A stretch of 64,000 nt of DNA from contig JADJMO010000004.1 of the NCBI GenBank assembly GCA_016709545.1, positions 186,001 to 250,000 of the forward strand, given 5' to 3'. Below the pieces are notes generated by a model. That model did not search any database and had not been told where the DNA came from. It saw nothing but the letters and a program-made list of their open reading frames with translations. Below are positions 1-10,432 of the stretch, one piece after another; the first letter of the stretch is position 1; every line of letters starts with the position of its first letter. Origin of the DNA: Myxococcales bacterium (GTDB lineage Bacteria; Myxococcota_A; Polyangia; Polyangiales; JADJMO01). Both the position numbers and the translations under genes were made by a program.

Positions 1-868
1 CCTCGGCCATCTCGAGCGCGTCCGCGAACCGGTCGTCGGGGGTCTTGGCGAGGGCCTTCTCCATCCAGGCGTCGATCGCGGCCGGCAGCTCGGGCACGTG
101 CGCGCTCGGCGGCTTGGCCGGCTGGCCGACGATGCGGAACCCGATCTCGGGCAGATTGGCCGTGCCGAACGGCAGCTGCCCGGTGAGCAGGCGATACACC
201 GTGGCGCCCAGCGACCACAGATCGCTCCGCTCGTCGACCGCCTGCGCCAGCGCCTGCTCGGGGCTCATGTACGCCGGCGTGCCGACGATCGAGCCGCGGC
301 GAGTCTCGAGCTCCCGCGACGAGGTCGGGTCCTCGTCGAGCAGCTTCGCGATGCCGAAGTCCATCAGCTTCACGTGCACGTCGAGCGAGCCGTCGTCGGG
401 CTTCGTGAGGAACACGTTGGCGGGCTTGAGATCGCGGTGCACGACGGCCGCGGCGTGCGCGACCGAGAGCGCGCGCGCGAGCTGCGCGACGATGCGCACC
501 ACCAGCAAGAGCGGCAAGTGCCCCTCGCGGCGCAGGCGGTCGGCGAGGGTCTCGCCCTCGAGCAGCTCCATCACGAGGAACGGCCCCACCTCGTCGGACT
601 GGCCGTAGTCCATCACGCGCGCGATGTACCGGCACGTGCCGCCGAGCCGCGCCGCGAGCCGCGCCTCGCGCACGAAGCGCGCGCGGATGTCGTCGCCCTC
701 GAGGTCGTCGTGGATCAGCTTGAGCGCGACGTGGGTGCCGAGATCGAGATGTGTGGCGCGCCACACCGCGCCGACTGCGCCCTCGCCGATGCGCTCGACG
801 AGCCGGTACCTGCCGGCCACGATGGTGCCGGCACGCTGACCTCGGAGGACACGCAGAGCCTCGGCCAC
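1..868 (-). CDS. serine/threonine protein kinase, C-terminus beyond window
   Basis: Hanks-type protein kinase that would phosphorylate Ser/Thr on protein substrates in the cytoplasm. The 289 visible residues hold most of the catalytic domain: glycine loop GEGAVGAVW (about residue 27), the VALK lysine, the catalytic loop HRDLKPAN, DFGIAK, and GTPAYMSPEQA of the activation segment. The sequence ends inside the last helices of the kinase domain, so any C-terminal sensor or membrane segment is lost off the window edge. No ATG lies in frame after the upstream stop. I chose the GTG at 868 because GGAG sits a few bases before it; the protein then starts MAEALRVLRGQRAG. It is one of four such kinases here. 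Its substrate cannot be told. Confidence 0.9.
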   Translation of the reverse strand, partial: MAEALRVLRGQRAGTIVAGRYRLVERIGEGAVGAVWRATHLDLGTHVALKLIHDDLEGDDIRARFVREARLAARLGGTCRYIARVMDYGQSDEVGPFLVMELLEGETLADRLRREGHLPLLLVVRIVAQLARALSVAHAAAVVHRDLKPANVFLTKPDDGSLDVHVKLMDFGIAKLLDEDPTSSRELETRRGSIVGTPAYMSPEQALAQAVDERSDLWSLGATVYRLLTGQLPFGTANLPEIGFRIVGQPAKPPSAHVPELPAAIDAWMEKALAKTPDDRFADALEMAE

Positions 869-951
869 TTCACTCCAGGATGACGCATCGGAGGCGTGTT
901 GACACCAGCGATTTCATTCTTGTTTCAGCGCACACCTACAGTGTGAGGGCG

Positions 952-2505
952 TCAGTACACGTCCTTGCAGTAGCGACCGGTCTCGGAGAGACGATCCAGC
1001 GTCTCGCGAGACAGGATTTCGATCAACGCTGCTTGTACGTCGGGCGCCATGCGCTTCGCGTCGCCGCAGAGGTAGACGAAGGCACCTTCGTCGACCCAGC
1101 GTCGCAGCTCCGTGGCCTGCTCGCGCATGCGCTGCTGGACGTAGACGCGCTCGGCCGTGTCGCGCGAGAAGGCGCAGTCGAGCCGCGTGAGCACCCCCCG
1201 CTCGCGCAGCGCTCCGAACTCGTCGCCGTAGTAGAAATCGCAGGCCGCGTTGCGCGCGCCGAAGAACAGCCAGTTCTTGCCGCGGGCACCCGTCGCCGCC
1301 CGCTCGAGGAGGAAGGCCCGGAACGGCGCGACCCCGGTGCCGGGCCCGACCATGATCACGGGGACGTCCGCCGCGGGCAGGCGGAAGTGCGGCGAGGCGT
1401 GGAGATAGACCGGGACCTTGGTGCCGATCGGGGCGCGGTCGGCGAACATGGCCGAGGCCACCCCGGCGCGAGCCCGACCGCGCGCCGTCCACCGCACGAC
1501 GTCGATGGTGAAGTGGGCGTGGCCGGGCGTGTCCCGCGGGCTGCTCGCGAGGGAGTATGGACGCGGCGCGAGCGGGCGCAGCGCGTCGACCAGGCCCTGG
1601 GGCGTGAGCGGCCGCTGGGCGTCCTCGAGCATGTCGAGCACGTGGCGATCCTCGGGCAACGCCACACCTGTCGCGTCGGCGAGGCGCGGATCGACGTGGG
1701 CGAGGTCGAGCCGCGTGAGCAGCGCCTCGCGAAGGGTGAGCGCGCCGACCCCGAGCCCGCCCGCGTGGGCCGCGCCGCTGACGTGGACCCGGGCCGCGCC
1801 GTCGCAGGGCGCCGCGGCGAGGATCGCGTCGACGAGGGCCGGGTCGTTGGTCGGGTACACGCCGAGCGAATCGCCCGCCTCGTAGGCGAGGTCGGTCCCG
1901 GCGAGCGAGAGCTCCACGTGCAGCGTCTCCTTGGTGGAGCCGGCGCCCGACAGCGTTCGGACCGCGGTCACCTCGGCGAGCACCGGGTTGCGTCGCGTGC
2001 CCCTGGCGGCGGGCTTGGGCGCTTCGACCGGGTCGGGGGCGGCGGTGACGCTCGGGCCCGCGGCGGCGGCGCCGAGGGCGGCGATCACGCGGTCGAGCCA
2101 CGCCTTCCAGGGCACGTCGAAGTCGACGTCGCAGTCCTGACGGTCGGTGAGGCGCGTGGCGCCGAGCTCACCGAGCCGCTTGTCGAAGTCCTTTCCGCAC
2201 TGACAGAAGCGATCGTACGTCTTGTCGCCGAGCGCACACACCGCGAACCGCAGGGTGGCGGGGAGCGGCGGGCTCTTCTTCATCACGAACGCGTGCAGCA
2301 CCTCGGCGTTGCCGGGCGGATCGCCGTTGCCGTAGGTGCTCGTGACGATGAGGACCGTGTGCAGCTGGGCGAGCGCCGCATTGGAAAAATCCGCCATGTC
2401 CACGGCCTTGGCGGGGTGGCCGGCCGCGTTCAGGGCCTTGGCCGTCTGCTCCGCGAGATCGGCGCAGTTGTTGGACTCGGTGCCGAAGAGGACGTGGATC
2501 TGCAT
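952..2505 (-). CDS. cysJ: sulfite reductase flavoprotein subunit (CysJ-type)
   Basis: Diflavin reductase that passes electrons from NADPH through FAD and FMN to the sulfite reductase haemoprotein. At 517 residues it is shorter than Escherichia coli CysJ (about 600). Order: flavodoxin domain (about 1-145, STYGNGDPP FMN loop), FAD-binding domain (RPYSLASSP), NADPH-binding domain (GPGTGVAPFRAFL), and the family's usual C-terminus ending YCKDVY. It is the last gene of the minus-strand cys operon, 18 bases after the substrate-binding protein gene. Linkage to cysI, cysH and cysC argues for sulfite reductase rather than another diflavin enzyme. No strong ribosome-binding site is visible before the ATG. 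Confidence 0.92.
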   Translation of the reverse strand: MQIHVLFGTESNNCADLAEQTAKALNAAGHPAKAVDMADFSNAALAQLHTVLIVTSTYGNGDPPGNAEVLHAFVMKKSPPLPATLRFAVCALGDKTYDRFCQCGKDFDKRLGELGATRLTDRQDCDVDFDVPWKAWLDRVIAALGAAAAGPSVTAAPDPVEAPKPAARGTRRNPVLAEVTAVRTLSGAGSTKETLHVELSLAGTDLAYEAGDSLGVYPTNDPALVDAILAAAPCDGAARVHVSGAAHAGGLGVGALTLREALLTRLDLAHVDPRLADATGVALPEDRHVLDMLEDAQRPLTPQGLVDALRPLAPRPYSLASSPRDTPGHAHFTIDVVRWTARGRARAGVASAMFADRAPIGTKVPVYLHASPHFRLPAADVPVIMVGPGTGVAPFRAFLLERAATGARGKNWLFFGARNAACDFYYGDEFGALRERGVLTRLDCAFSRDTAERVYVQQRMREQATELRRWVDEGAFVYLCGDAKRMAPDVQAALIEILSRETLDRLSETGRYCKDVY

Positions 2506-2523
2506 CGCCGCGAGCGGCTCATA

Positions 2524-3483
2524 TCACGTGATCAACCCGGCGATGGAGGACGAGGGGGCGTACCCGAGCCGCTCCACGTCCCGCGCGAAGGCCGCGAGCT
2601 GCTCCGGCAGCGGATCCCGCGTGAAATCCGCGTAGGACATGGCCTCCGCGAGGACCGCGTCGCTCATCTTCATGCGGGCGAGGCGGAGCAGCTCGCTCCT
2701 CGCGACGGCCCTCGCCGCCAGCGGGTCCGCGTTCGCGCGGTCGATCTCCGCGCCCAGCACCGAGACCACGCGGGCCACGTCGGCGGGCCGGGTCTCGAGG
2801 AAGCCGCGACGCACCGCGACGAGGGCGGTCGGGAACCTCCGGCCCGGCCACAGCTCGCGCTCGTCCAGGTGTCGGCGCGCGCCGAGCTCGCGGACGATCC
2901 GGGTGGGCCACGGCTCGGGGAGCCAGGCACCGGCGATGTTGCCGCGCTTCATCTCGGCGAGGATGTTCGCGGGCGCGAGCGCCTCCACCTTGATCGTCCC
3001 GCCCTGGTCGACGGGCCGCTGGCCGTTCTCGCCGAGCCACTTGCGCAGCGCGACGTCGGCGGTGGACCCGATCTGCGGGGTCGCCACCACCTTGCCGCGC
3101 AGGTCGAGCGCGTCGCGGATCTCGCGCTGGGTCACGAACGAGGCGCCGCCCGAGCACAGGCCGGAGACGACGGCGATCGGCGCGCCCGCGTGCCGGACGT
3201 GCGTCGCGACCAGCGGCGCCGGGCCCGTGGTGCCGACGTCGATGGCGCCGCCCAGCAAGGCCTCGGTCACGCGCGGTCCGGCGCGGAACACGCGCGTCTC
3301 GATGCGCAGGTGCGGCAGCGCGGCGGCGAGCCTCCCGCTCTCGAGCGCGGCGAACACGGGCACGTCGCTGAGGCGGGTGATGAACCCGAGGCGCAGCACG
3401 CCCGGGATGCCCTCCTTGCGCGCGCAGCCGGAGGCGCTCGCCGCGAGCCCGCCGAGGCCGACGAGGAACGCGCGCCGCTTCAT
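2524..3483 (-). CDS. ABC transporter substrate-binding lipoprotein, SsuA/TauA-like
   Basis: Periplasmic binding protein of the nitrate/sulfonate/taurine importer family, 319 residues. The N-terminus MKRRAFLVGLGGLAASASGC has a positive start, a hydrophobic core and a lipobox-like end, so it is probably an anchored lipoprotein. The mature part has the two-lobed NMT1/SsuA pattern (LRLGFITRLSDVPVFAAL at the start, IDVGTTGPAPLVA in lobe one). The ATG overlaps the cysH stop as ATGA, so translation is coupled. Its cognate ATPase and permease are not beside it but in the divergent operon 3 kb away. A sulfur compound is the likely cargo by context; no sulfonate monooxygenase is present to tell sulfonate from another substrate. 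Confidence 0.85.
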   Translation of the reverse strand: MKRRAFLVGLGGLAASASGCARKEGIPGVLRLGFITRLSDVPVFAALESGRLAAALPHLRIETRVFRAGPRVTEALLGGAIDVGTTGPAPLVATHVRHAGAPIAVVSGLCSGGASFVTQREIRDALDLRGKVVATPQIGSTADVALRKWLGENGQRPVDQGGTIKVEALAPANILAEMKRGNIAGAWLPEPWPTRIVRELGARRHLDERELWPGRRFPTALVAVRRGFLETRPADVARVVSVLGAEIDRANADPLAARAVARSELLRLARMKMSDAVLAEAMSYADFTRDPLPEQLAAFARDVERLGYAPSSSIAGLIT

Positions 3484-4156
3484 CGCGCGACGTGGAGGCC
3501 GCACTCGGCCTTGGGGGTGCCCGACCAGCGACCTGCGCGCTCGTCCTCGCCCTCCGCGACCGCGCGCGTGCACGGCTCGCAGCCGATCGAGAGATACCGG
3601 CGCGCGACGAGCGGGTGCTCGGGGAGATCGTGGTCGACGAGGTAGGCCCGCTGCTCGGCGAGGGTCAGCGTGGCGAGCGGGTGCACGCGCACGAACGCCT
3701 CGTCGGGGCGCTGCTCCAGGATCGCCGTACCCGCGCGGGTGGGCCCCTGGTCGCGCCGCAGGCCGCTGACCCAGCCGCGCGCCCCGGCCACGTACGGCGC
3801 GAGCGGGTCGACCTTGTTGTGCTGGCAGCAGAAGTCCGGGTTGAACTGCATGATCGTGCGCCCGTGTTCGGCGAGGAACGCCTCGCGGTCGACCGCGGGG
3901 CGCACCACCTCGACCCGCAGCCCGAGGCGCGCGACGAGCGCGTCGCGGTAGGCCAGCGTCTCGGCGAACAGGAACCCCGTGTCGAGCAGCACGACCGGCA
4001 GGTCGCGCGCGACCTCGCTCCACAGGTGCAGCAACACCGCGCTCCCCGCCCCGAACGACGAGGTGAAGAGCAGGTCGCTCCCGAACCGGTCGACGGCCCA
4101 GGCGAGCCGCGCGCGGGGGCTCTCGGCCTCGAGCCGCGCGCTCTCGGCGACGAGGT

Positions 4157-4160
<4 letters not shown>
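3480..4160 (-). CDS. cysH: adenylylsulfate (APS/PAPS) reductase, iron-sulfur type
   Basis: Reduces activated sulfate to sulfite with thioredoxin or a similar donor, 226 residues. The PP-loop-like nucleotide region TSSFGAGSAV lies near residue 31. The cysteine pattern is the 4Fe-4S type: FCCQHNK and, about 80 residues later, GCEPCTR. The C-terminal KAECGLH holds the catalytic cysteine. In family knowledge the CC/CxxC cluster marks enzymes that accept APS, whereas the classical PAPS-only enzymes lack it. The start is a GTG in a GTGA overlap with the cysI stop; the stop overlaps the next ATG in the same way. Co-occurrence with cysC, which makes PAPS, leaves the true substrate open. Confidence 0.92.
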
Positions 4161-5853
<1,693 letters not shown>

Positions 5854-5857
<4 letters not shown>

Positions 5858-6450
5858 GGTGCTCCGAGGTGGCCGCGCTCCTCGAGCGCGAGGACGATGC
5901 GATCGACGGCGGTCTGCACGTCGATCTGGGTGGTGTCGAGGTGGACTTCGGGAGCCAGCGGCGGCTCGTAGGGGTCGCTCACGCCGGTGAACGCGGGGAT
6001 CTCGCCGGCGAGCGCCTTCGCGTAGAGGCCCTTGGGGTCGCGGGCGATGCAGGCCTCGAGCGGCGGCGCCACGGCCACCTCCACGAAGGCGCCGATCCTG
6101 CGGCGGGCCTCCTCGCGGGCCGCGCGGTACGGCGAGATCGCGCTGACCACCACGGTCACCCCGTTGCGGGACAGGAGGTGCGCCACGAAGGCGATGCGCA
6201 GCACGTTGAGGTCGCGATCCTCGCGGGAGAAGCCGAGGCCCTTCGAGAGGTGGGTGCGCACCACGTCGCCATCGAGGACCTCGACGGCCAGGCCACGAGC
6301 GCGGAGGGTCGGCCCGAGCGCGTCTGCGATGGTGGACTTTCCGGCGCCCGAGAGCCCCGTGAGCCAGACCACCGCGGCGGGGCGAACGCTCGCCGGGCTT
6401 CCGGCTGGGCCCTCTCTTGTGTATTCATGATCTACGGCGACGTTCGTCAT
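5854..6450 (-). CDS. cysC: adenylylsulfate kinase
   Basis: Phosphorylates APS to PAPS with ATP, 198 residues, a normal length. Walker A GLSGAGKST is near residue 31, followed by DGDVVRTHLSKGLGFSR, which is the APS-binding and catalytic stretch, and later FVEVAVAPPLEAC and DPKGLYAKA, standard for the family. It is the first gene of the minus-strand cys operon and begins 33 bases from the divergent regulator. ATP sulfurylase (CysD/CysN or Sat), which must supply APS, is not in this window. The ATG at 6450 (MTNVAVDHEYTREG) is the last plausible start before the conserved domain and gives a usual N-terminal extension. Confidence 0.94.
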
Positions 6451-6483
6451 GTTGAGCAGGTGTCCATTATTGTGGAGGATGAT
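6451..6483. promoter_or_regulatory. short divergent spacer between cysC and the XRE-cupin gene
   Basis: Only 33 bases separate the two divergent starts. A clear Shine-Dalgarno GGAGG lies at 6474-6478, five bases before the GTG at 6484, and decides that start over the in-frame GTGs at 6460 and 6472. With so little room, at least one of the two promoters must lie inside the neighbouring coding region. No clear palindrome is visible in the spacer itself. Confidence 0.55.
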
Positions 6484-7143
6484 GTGGCAGGACGCAAGGG
6501 GGTTGCGGCGGAGGTGGGTCACGGGGCACAGAAACCCGCCACGAGCGCGCGGGCCCGCAAGGCGAGCGGCAGCGGGGACGACGTCGGCGCCGCGGAGCTC
6601 GGTCGTCGGGTGGCCGACAACCTGCGCGCCAAGCGCAAGGCGCGGGGCCTCTCGCTCGACGACCTCGCCACGTCGTCGGGCGTGAGCCGCGCCGCGCTCT
6701 CGCAGATCGAGACCTACAAGTCCACGCCGACCATCGGCCTCCTCTGGAAGATCTCGGCCGGCCTCGGCGTGCCGTTCGCCGAGCTGATCGGCGAGGCCCG
6801 CGGTGCGGTGTCGGTGCTCCGGAAGAACGAATCCAGCGTCCTGCGCTCGCTCGACGGCAAGCTCGAGAGCCGCCCGCTCTCGCCGGTCGGCACGACGCCG
6901 CTCGTCGAGCTCTACGAGCTGCGCCTCGCGCCGCGCTCCTCGCACAAGGCGGAGGCCCACGCGCGTGGCACCCACGAGGTGCTGGTGGTGCTCACGGGCG
7001 CGGTGCGCCTCACCGTCGACGGCGAGACCCACGACCTCGGCGCGGGCGACTCCATCTGCTTCCCGGCCGACCGCGTGCACGTCTACGAGAACCCGGCCGG
7101 CGCCGAGGCGCGCTACCTGAACCTCATCGCGTACGAGCGGTAG
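6484..7143 (+). CDS. XRE-family regulator with C-terminal cupin domain
   Basis: DNA-binding regulator of 219 residues. After a flexible N-terminus rich in Ala, Gly and Lys comes a helix-turn-helix (about 40-95: LRAKRKARGLSLDDLA then SGVSRAALSQIE), then a cupin barrel (about 145-215: GTHEVLVVLTGAVRLTVDG, LGAGDSICFPADRVHVYENP). Proteins of this build usually sense a small metabolite or an amino-acid derivative in the cupin pocket. Its place between the divergent cys operon and the ABC importer genes suggests it controls sulfur assimilation, a job done by the LysR protein CysB in enterobacteria. The ligand is unknown. The GTG start is supported by a GGAGG five bases upstream. Confidence 0.88.
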   Translation: MAGRKGVAAEVGHGAQKPATSARARKASGSGDDVGAAELGRRVADNLRAKRKARGLSLDDLATSSGVSRAALSQIETYKSTPTIGLLWKISAGLGVPFAELIGEARGAVSVLRKNESSVLRSLDGKLESRPLSPVGTTPLVELYELRLAPRSSHKAEAHARGTHEVLVVLTGAVRLTVDGETHDLGAGDSICFPADRVHVYENPAGAEARYLNLIAYER

Positions 7144-7185
7144 CCCCGGTTTGACACCGGCGAAGCATTTCGCCATCCTGTCGGC

Positions 7186-8088
7186 GTGTTCGCTTTTGCG
7201 AAGGCCGCCGATTCGACGGAAGTCCCTCTCGCGGAGGGCGCGTCGCGCTCACCGCGCGCGGGCGCCGCGATCTCGCTGGATGCCGTGGCGTTCTCCTTCG
7301 ATACCGGTGCGTCCATCGAGGCCCACCTCGAGGTGCCTGCCGGTCAACTCGTCTGCCTGGTCGGCCCGTCGGGCAGCGGAAAATCCACGATACTGAACCT
7401 CGTCGCGGGCCTGCTCACCCCGACGCGGGGCCGGGTGCTCGAGAACGGGGCGCCGATCACCGCCCCGGGCCCCGAGCGCGCCATGGTGTTCCAGGACGCG
7501 GCGCTGTTCCCCTGGCTCACCCTCCGCAAGAACATCGAGTACCCGCTCGAGGTCGCCGGGGTGTCGCGCGCGGAGCGGAGCGATCGCAGCGAGGCGCTGC
7601 TCCGCCTCGTGCACCTGCACCGCTTCGCGGAGGCGTTCCCGCACCAGCTCTCGGGCGGCATGCGGCAGCGAGGCGCGATCGCGCGCGCGCTCGCCACCGA
7701 TCCCGCGGTGCTGCTGATGGACGAACCCTTCGCCGCGCTCGACGCGCAGACCCGCGAGATCCTGCAGGCCGAGGTGGAGCGCATCTTCCTCGAGACCAAG
7801 AAGACCATCCTGTTCGTGACCCACAACGTGCGCGAGGCAGTGCGCCTCGCCGACCGCGTGGTGCTCATGGGCACGCGGCCGGGGCGCATCCTGCGCACGC
7901 TCGCCATCCCGCTGCCGCGGCCGCGCGCGGTGGGCGACGAACACGTCACGGCGCTCGCCAACGAGATCGCCGCCGAGATCCGCACCGAAGTCGAGAAGAT
8001 CGCGAAGGAGGAGGCCGACGATGCGTGGGTGGTTCCGGGGGCTCCTGTTCGCGTCGATCCTCGTCGCAATCTGGGCGGTGGCATCTAG
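7186..8088 (+). CDS. ABC transporter ATPase, SsuB/TauB/NrtD-like
   Basis: Cytoplasmic ATPase of a nitrate/sulfonate/taurine-type importer, 300 residues. Walker A GPSGSGKST (about 64), Q-loop VFQDAALFPWL, signature LSGGMRQR, Walker B VLLMDEPFAALD and H-loop FVTHNVREAVRLADRV are all present, so it should be active. The GTG start gives about 30 residues before the conserved core; it lies 42 bases after the regulator stop without a strong ribosome-binding site. The 3' end overlaps the permease gene by 68 bases, so the two are cotranslated. The matching binding protein is in the divergent cys operon. Confidence 0.92.
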   Translation: MFAFAKAADSTEVPLAEGASRSPRAGAAISLDAVAFSFDTGASIEAHLEVPAGQLVCLVGPSGSGKSTILNLVAGLLTPTRGRVLENGAPITAPGPERAMVFQDAALFPWLTLRKNIEYPLEVAGVSRAERSDRSEALLRLVHLHRFAEAFPHQLSGGMRQRGAIARALATDPAVLLMDEPFAALDAQTREILQAEVERIFLETKKTILFVTHNVREAVRLADRVVLMGTRPGRILRTLAIPLPRPRAVGDEHVTALANEIAAEIRTEVEKIAKEEADDAWVVPGAPVRVDPRRNLGGGI

Positions 8089-8773
8089 CCTCGGGAACAG
8101 CCCGCTCCTGCCTTCGCCCCTCGCCGTGGGCCGCTCGCTCGTGCACGCCGCGCGCGATGGCACGCTCGGGCGCGCGATCGGCACGAGCGTCCTGCGCCTC
8201 TCGTTCGGCTACGGCGTCTCGCTCGTCGCCGGCGTGGCGCTCGGCGTCGGCCTCGCCCGCAGCCTCGCCGCCAAGCAGGCCTTCGGGCCGCTCGTGCTCG
8301 GGCTCTCGTCGGTGCCCTCGATCTGCTGGCTGCCGCTCGCCATCCTGTGGTTCGGCCTCTCCGAGACGGCGATCCAGGTCGTGGTCATCCTCGGCGCGAT
8401 GCTGCCGATCGCGGTCGCGACCGAGGGCGCGGTCCGCCAGGTCAACCCGCTCGTCGTCCGCGCCGCCCGCACCATGGGTGCGCGCGGGCCGCGGCTCCTC
8501 TTCAGCGTGGTCGTGCCCGCCGCGTTCCCGGGCATCGTGTCGGGCGCGAAGCTCGGGTGGACCTTCGCGCTGCGCTCGCTCATGGCCGGCGAGCTCCTGT
8601 TCGTCTCGGGTGGGCTCGGGCAGCTGCTCGAGACCGGCCGCGACATCGGCGACACGACGCTCGTGCTGGCGGTGATCGTCAGCATCGTCGCGCTCGGTCG
8701 CGCCTCGGAGTGGTTGTTGTTCGCCCGCCTCGATCGCGAGATCGCGCGGCGCTGGGGGACGGAGGCGGCGTGA
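8021..8773 (+). CDS. ABC transporter permease, SsuC/TauC-like
   Basis: Inner-membrane permease, 250 residues, with about six hydrophobic segments (first at residues 7-24). The family's EAA-type coupling loop is recognisable around residue 145 (VVRAARTMGARGPRLLFSVV, then VPAAFPGIVSGAK). It starts inside the ATPase gene and ends in a TGATG overlap with the next gene, so importer and uroporphyrinogen methyltransferase form one coupled operon. Substrate as for the ATPase: a sulfur compound by context, not proven. Confidence 0.9.
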   Translation: MRGWFRGLLFASILVAIWAVASSLGNSPLLPSPLAVGRSLVHAARDGTLGRAIGTSVLRLSFGYGVSLVAGVALGVGLARSLAAKQAFGPLVLGLSSVPSICWLPLAILWFGLSETAIQVVVILGAMLPIAVATEGAVRQVNPLVVRAARTMGARGPRLLFSVVVPAAFPGIVSGAKLGWTFALRSLMAGELLFVSGGLGQLLETGRDIGDTTLVLAVIVSIVALGRASEWLLFARLDREIARRWGTEAA

Positions 8774-9573
8774 TGGAGCAGCAAGACGGAATCCGGCGGA
8801 TCGTGCGCGGCAAGGTGTGGCTCGTGGGCGCGGGCCCGGGAGACCCGGAGCTCCTGACCCGGAAGGCCCACCGCCTCCTCGGCACGGCCGAGGTGCTCGC
8901 GTACGACGAGCTGGTCTCGGAGGAGATCCTGGCCCTCGCCCCGGCCGATTGCGAGCGGATCCCCGTCGGTCGTCGCGCGCACGGCTGCCGTCACCACGAG
9001 GAGCGCATCCACCCCCTCGTGATTTCCCGCGCCCTCGAGGGTCGCACCGTCGTGCGTCTCAAGGGCGGCGACCCGTTCGTCTTCGGGCGCGGAGGCGAGG
9101 AGGCGGAGGAGCTCGCGGCCGCGCGCATCCCCTTCGAGGTAGTGCCGGGCATCTCGGCCGCGCTCGGGGCAGCCGCCTCCACGGGGATCCCGCTGACCCA
9201 TCGCGACTGCTCCGCGAGCGTCACCCTCGCGACCGCGCACGCCGCGACGGGGGAGGCCGACCTCGCCGCGCTGCCGCGCACCGGCACGGTCGTGCTGTAC
9301 ATGGGCCTCGGTCGGCTCGCGGAGACCACGGCCGCGCTCGTCCGGGCGGGCCGCGCCGCCGACACCCCGGTGGCCGTCATCGCCCGGGCCACCCTGCCCG
9401 ATCAGCGCGAGATCCGCGGCACGCTCGCCGACATCGCCGAGCGGGTCCGGGCAGCCGCGCTCGTCGCGCCGGCGCTGGTGGTGGTGGGTGAGGTCGTCGC
9501 GCGGGCCGTCGTGCCGACGCGCACGGCTCTGCCTCGCGACACGGTTGGCTCGAGCCGCCTCGTTGGGTCATGA
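8773..9573 (+). CDS. cobA: uroporphyrinogen-III C-methyltransferase
   Basis: SAM-dependent enzyme that methylates uroporphyrinogen III at C2 and C7 to precorrin-2, the branch point to sirohaem. Length 266, typical for a stand-alone SUMT. Seen: VWLVGAGPGDPELLT at the N-terminus, YDELVSEEIL, RLKGGDPFVFGRGGEE (SAM-binding) and FEVVPGISAA. Because sirohaem is the cofactor of the sulfite reductase encoded by the divergent operon, this gene completes the locus logically. A precorrin-2 dehydrogenase/ferrochelatase (CysG N-terminal part) is not fused here and not in the window. ATG overlaps the permease stop by one base (TGATG). Confidence 0.94.
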   Translation: MEQQDGIRRIVRGKVWLVGAGPGDPELLTRKAHRLLGTAEVLAYDELVSEEILALAPADCERIPVGRRAHGCRHHEERIHPLVISRALEGRTVVRLKGGDPFVFGRGGEEAEELAAARIPFEVVPGISAALGAAASTGIPLTHRDCSASVTLATAHAATGEADLAALPRTGTVVLYMGLGRLAETTAALVRAGRAADTPVAVIARATLPDQREIRGTLADIAERVRAAALVAPALVVVGEVVARAVVPTRTALPRDTVGSSRLVGS

Positions 9574-9583
9574 TGAAGCGACG

Positions 9584-10432
9584 GTGACGGAACTCCGCGT
9601 CTCGACCTGGAACTGCTTCGGAATGGGGCAGGGCGCGTTCGACGCGGTCACCGCCTGGCGCGCGCCGTTCCGCGCCCGCCTCCGCCACCCCGAGGTCGCG
9701 CAGGCCTTCGAGGGCGCGCACGTGACCTGTCTGCAGGAGATCCTGAGCCGCGACGCGGAGTCGTTCTTCGACGCCCTCCCCGGCCAGCGCGTCCGCGATC
9801 GCAACCACGTGGAGCTCTCGCCGGTCACCCTGCGCGGCAGCGGGCTCGGCGTGGTGGGCCGCGGCCACATGCGCGCGCCCCGCCTGGAGCGCTTCGGGGG
9901 CCGCCAGGTCGGCTGGGATCGGTTCGCGCGCAAGGGCACGCTGCACACCCGCCTCGAGGTCGACGGCATGGAGGTCGACCTCATGAACGTCCACCTGCAG
10001 GCCGGCTACGACGCGGCGTGCACCGCCGTCCGCGGCGAGCAGCTCGACGAGCTCGGCCGCCGCGTGGCCGCGCTCATCCACGAGGACCGCACGTTCCTCG
10101 TGTGTGGCGACTTCAACGTCTGCGGGCTCGACGGCGGCAAGGAGGAGTACAGCCGCCTGCGCGCCGCGCTGCCCGGGTTCGTCGACGTGGGCGAGCAGGG
10201 CAACCTCCCCACCTTCGATCCCCACGAGGAGCGCAACGCCCTCGCGCACGCGACCGAGCCCGGCGGTCCCCAGCAGCGCGTGGACTACATCTTCGTCCAC
10301 GGGCGGCGGGGCGGCTTCGCCAAGCTGCGCAGCGTCGAGCGCATCCTCGACCGCCCACTCGCCGAGCGCAGCGGCTCGAGCGCGTTCGCCTCCGACCACT
10401 TCGGCCTGAGCGCGCACTTCGAGCTGGGCTAG
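9584..10432 (+). CDS. endonuclease/exonuclease/phosphatase family protein
   Basis: Metal-dependent phosphoesterase fold (EEP family: DNase I, sphingomyelinase, inositol phosphatase), 282 residues. Family motifs in order: RVSTWNCFG at the N-terminus, CLQEIL, VDLMNVHLQAG, VCGDFNVCG, QQRVDYIFVHG and SDHFGLSAHF, so catalytic Asn, Glu, Asp and His are kept. No signal peptide is seen, so a cytoplasmic role is likely. The substrate cannot be told. The GTG at 9584 starts right at the conserved strand. Its TAG overlaps the convergent nicotinamidase stop in a shared CTAG. Confidence 0.85.
   Translation: MTELRVSTWNCFGMGQGAFDAVTAWRAPFRARLRHPEVAQAFEGAHVTCLQEILSRDAESFFDALPGQRVRDRNHVELSPVTLRGSGLGVVGRGHMRAPRLERFGGRQVGWDRFARKGTLHTRLEVDGMEVDLMNVHLQAGYDAACTAVRGEQLDELGRRVAALIHEDRTFLVCGDFNVCGLDGGKEEYSRLRAALPGFVDVGEQGNLPTFDPHEERNALAHATEPGGPQQRVDYIFVHGRRGGFAKLRSVERILDRPLAERSGSSAFASDHFGLSAHFELG

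Noticed and set aside
926..946. CACAC/GTGTG hairpin between cysJ and the first kinase gene
   Set aside because: Five-base stem without a following T-run; too weak to call a terminator.
751..3645. 964-codon open frame on the plus strand across the cysJ and binding-protein genes
   Set aside because: It is Arg/Ala/Gly/Glu low-complexity antisense to conserved genes, an effect of high G+C with third-position bias.
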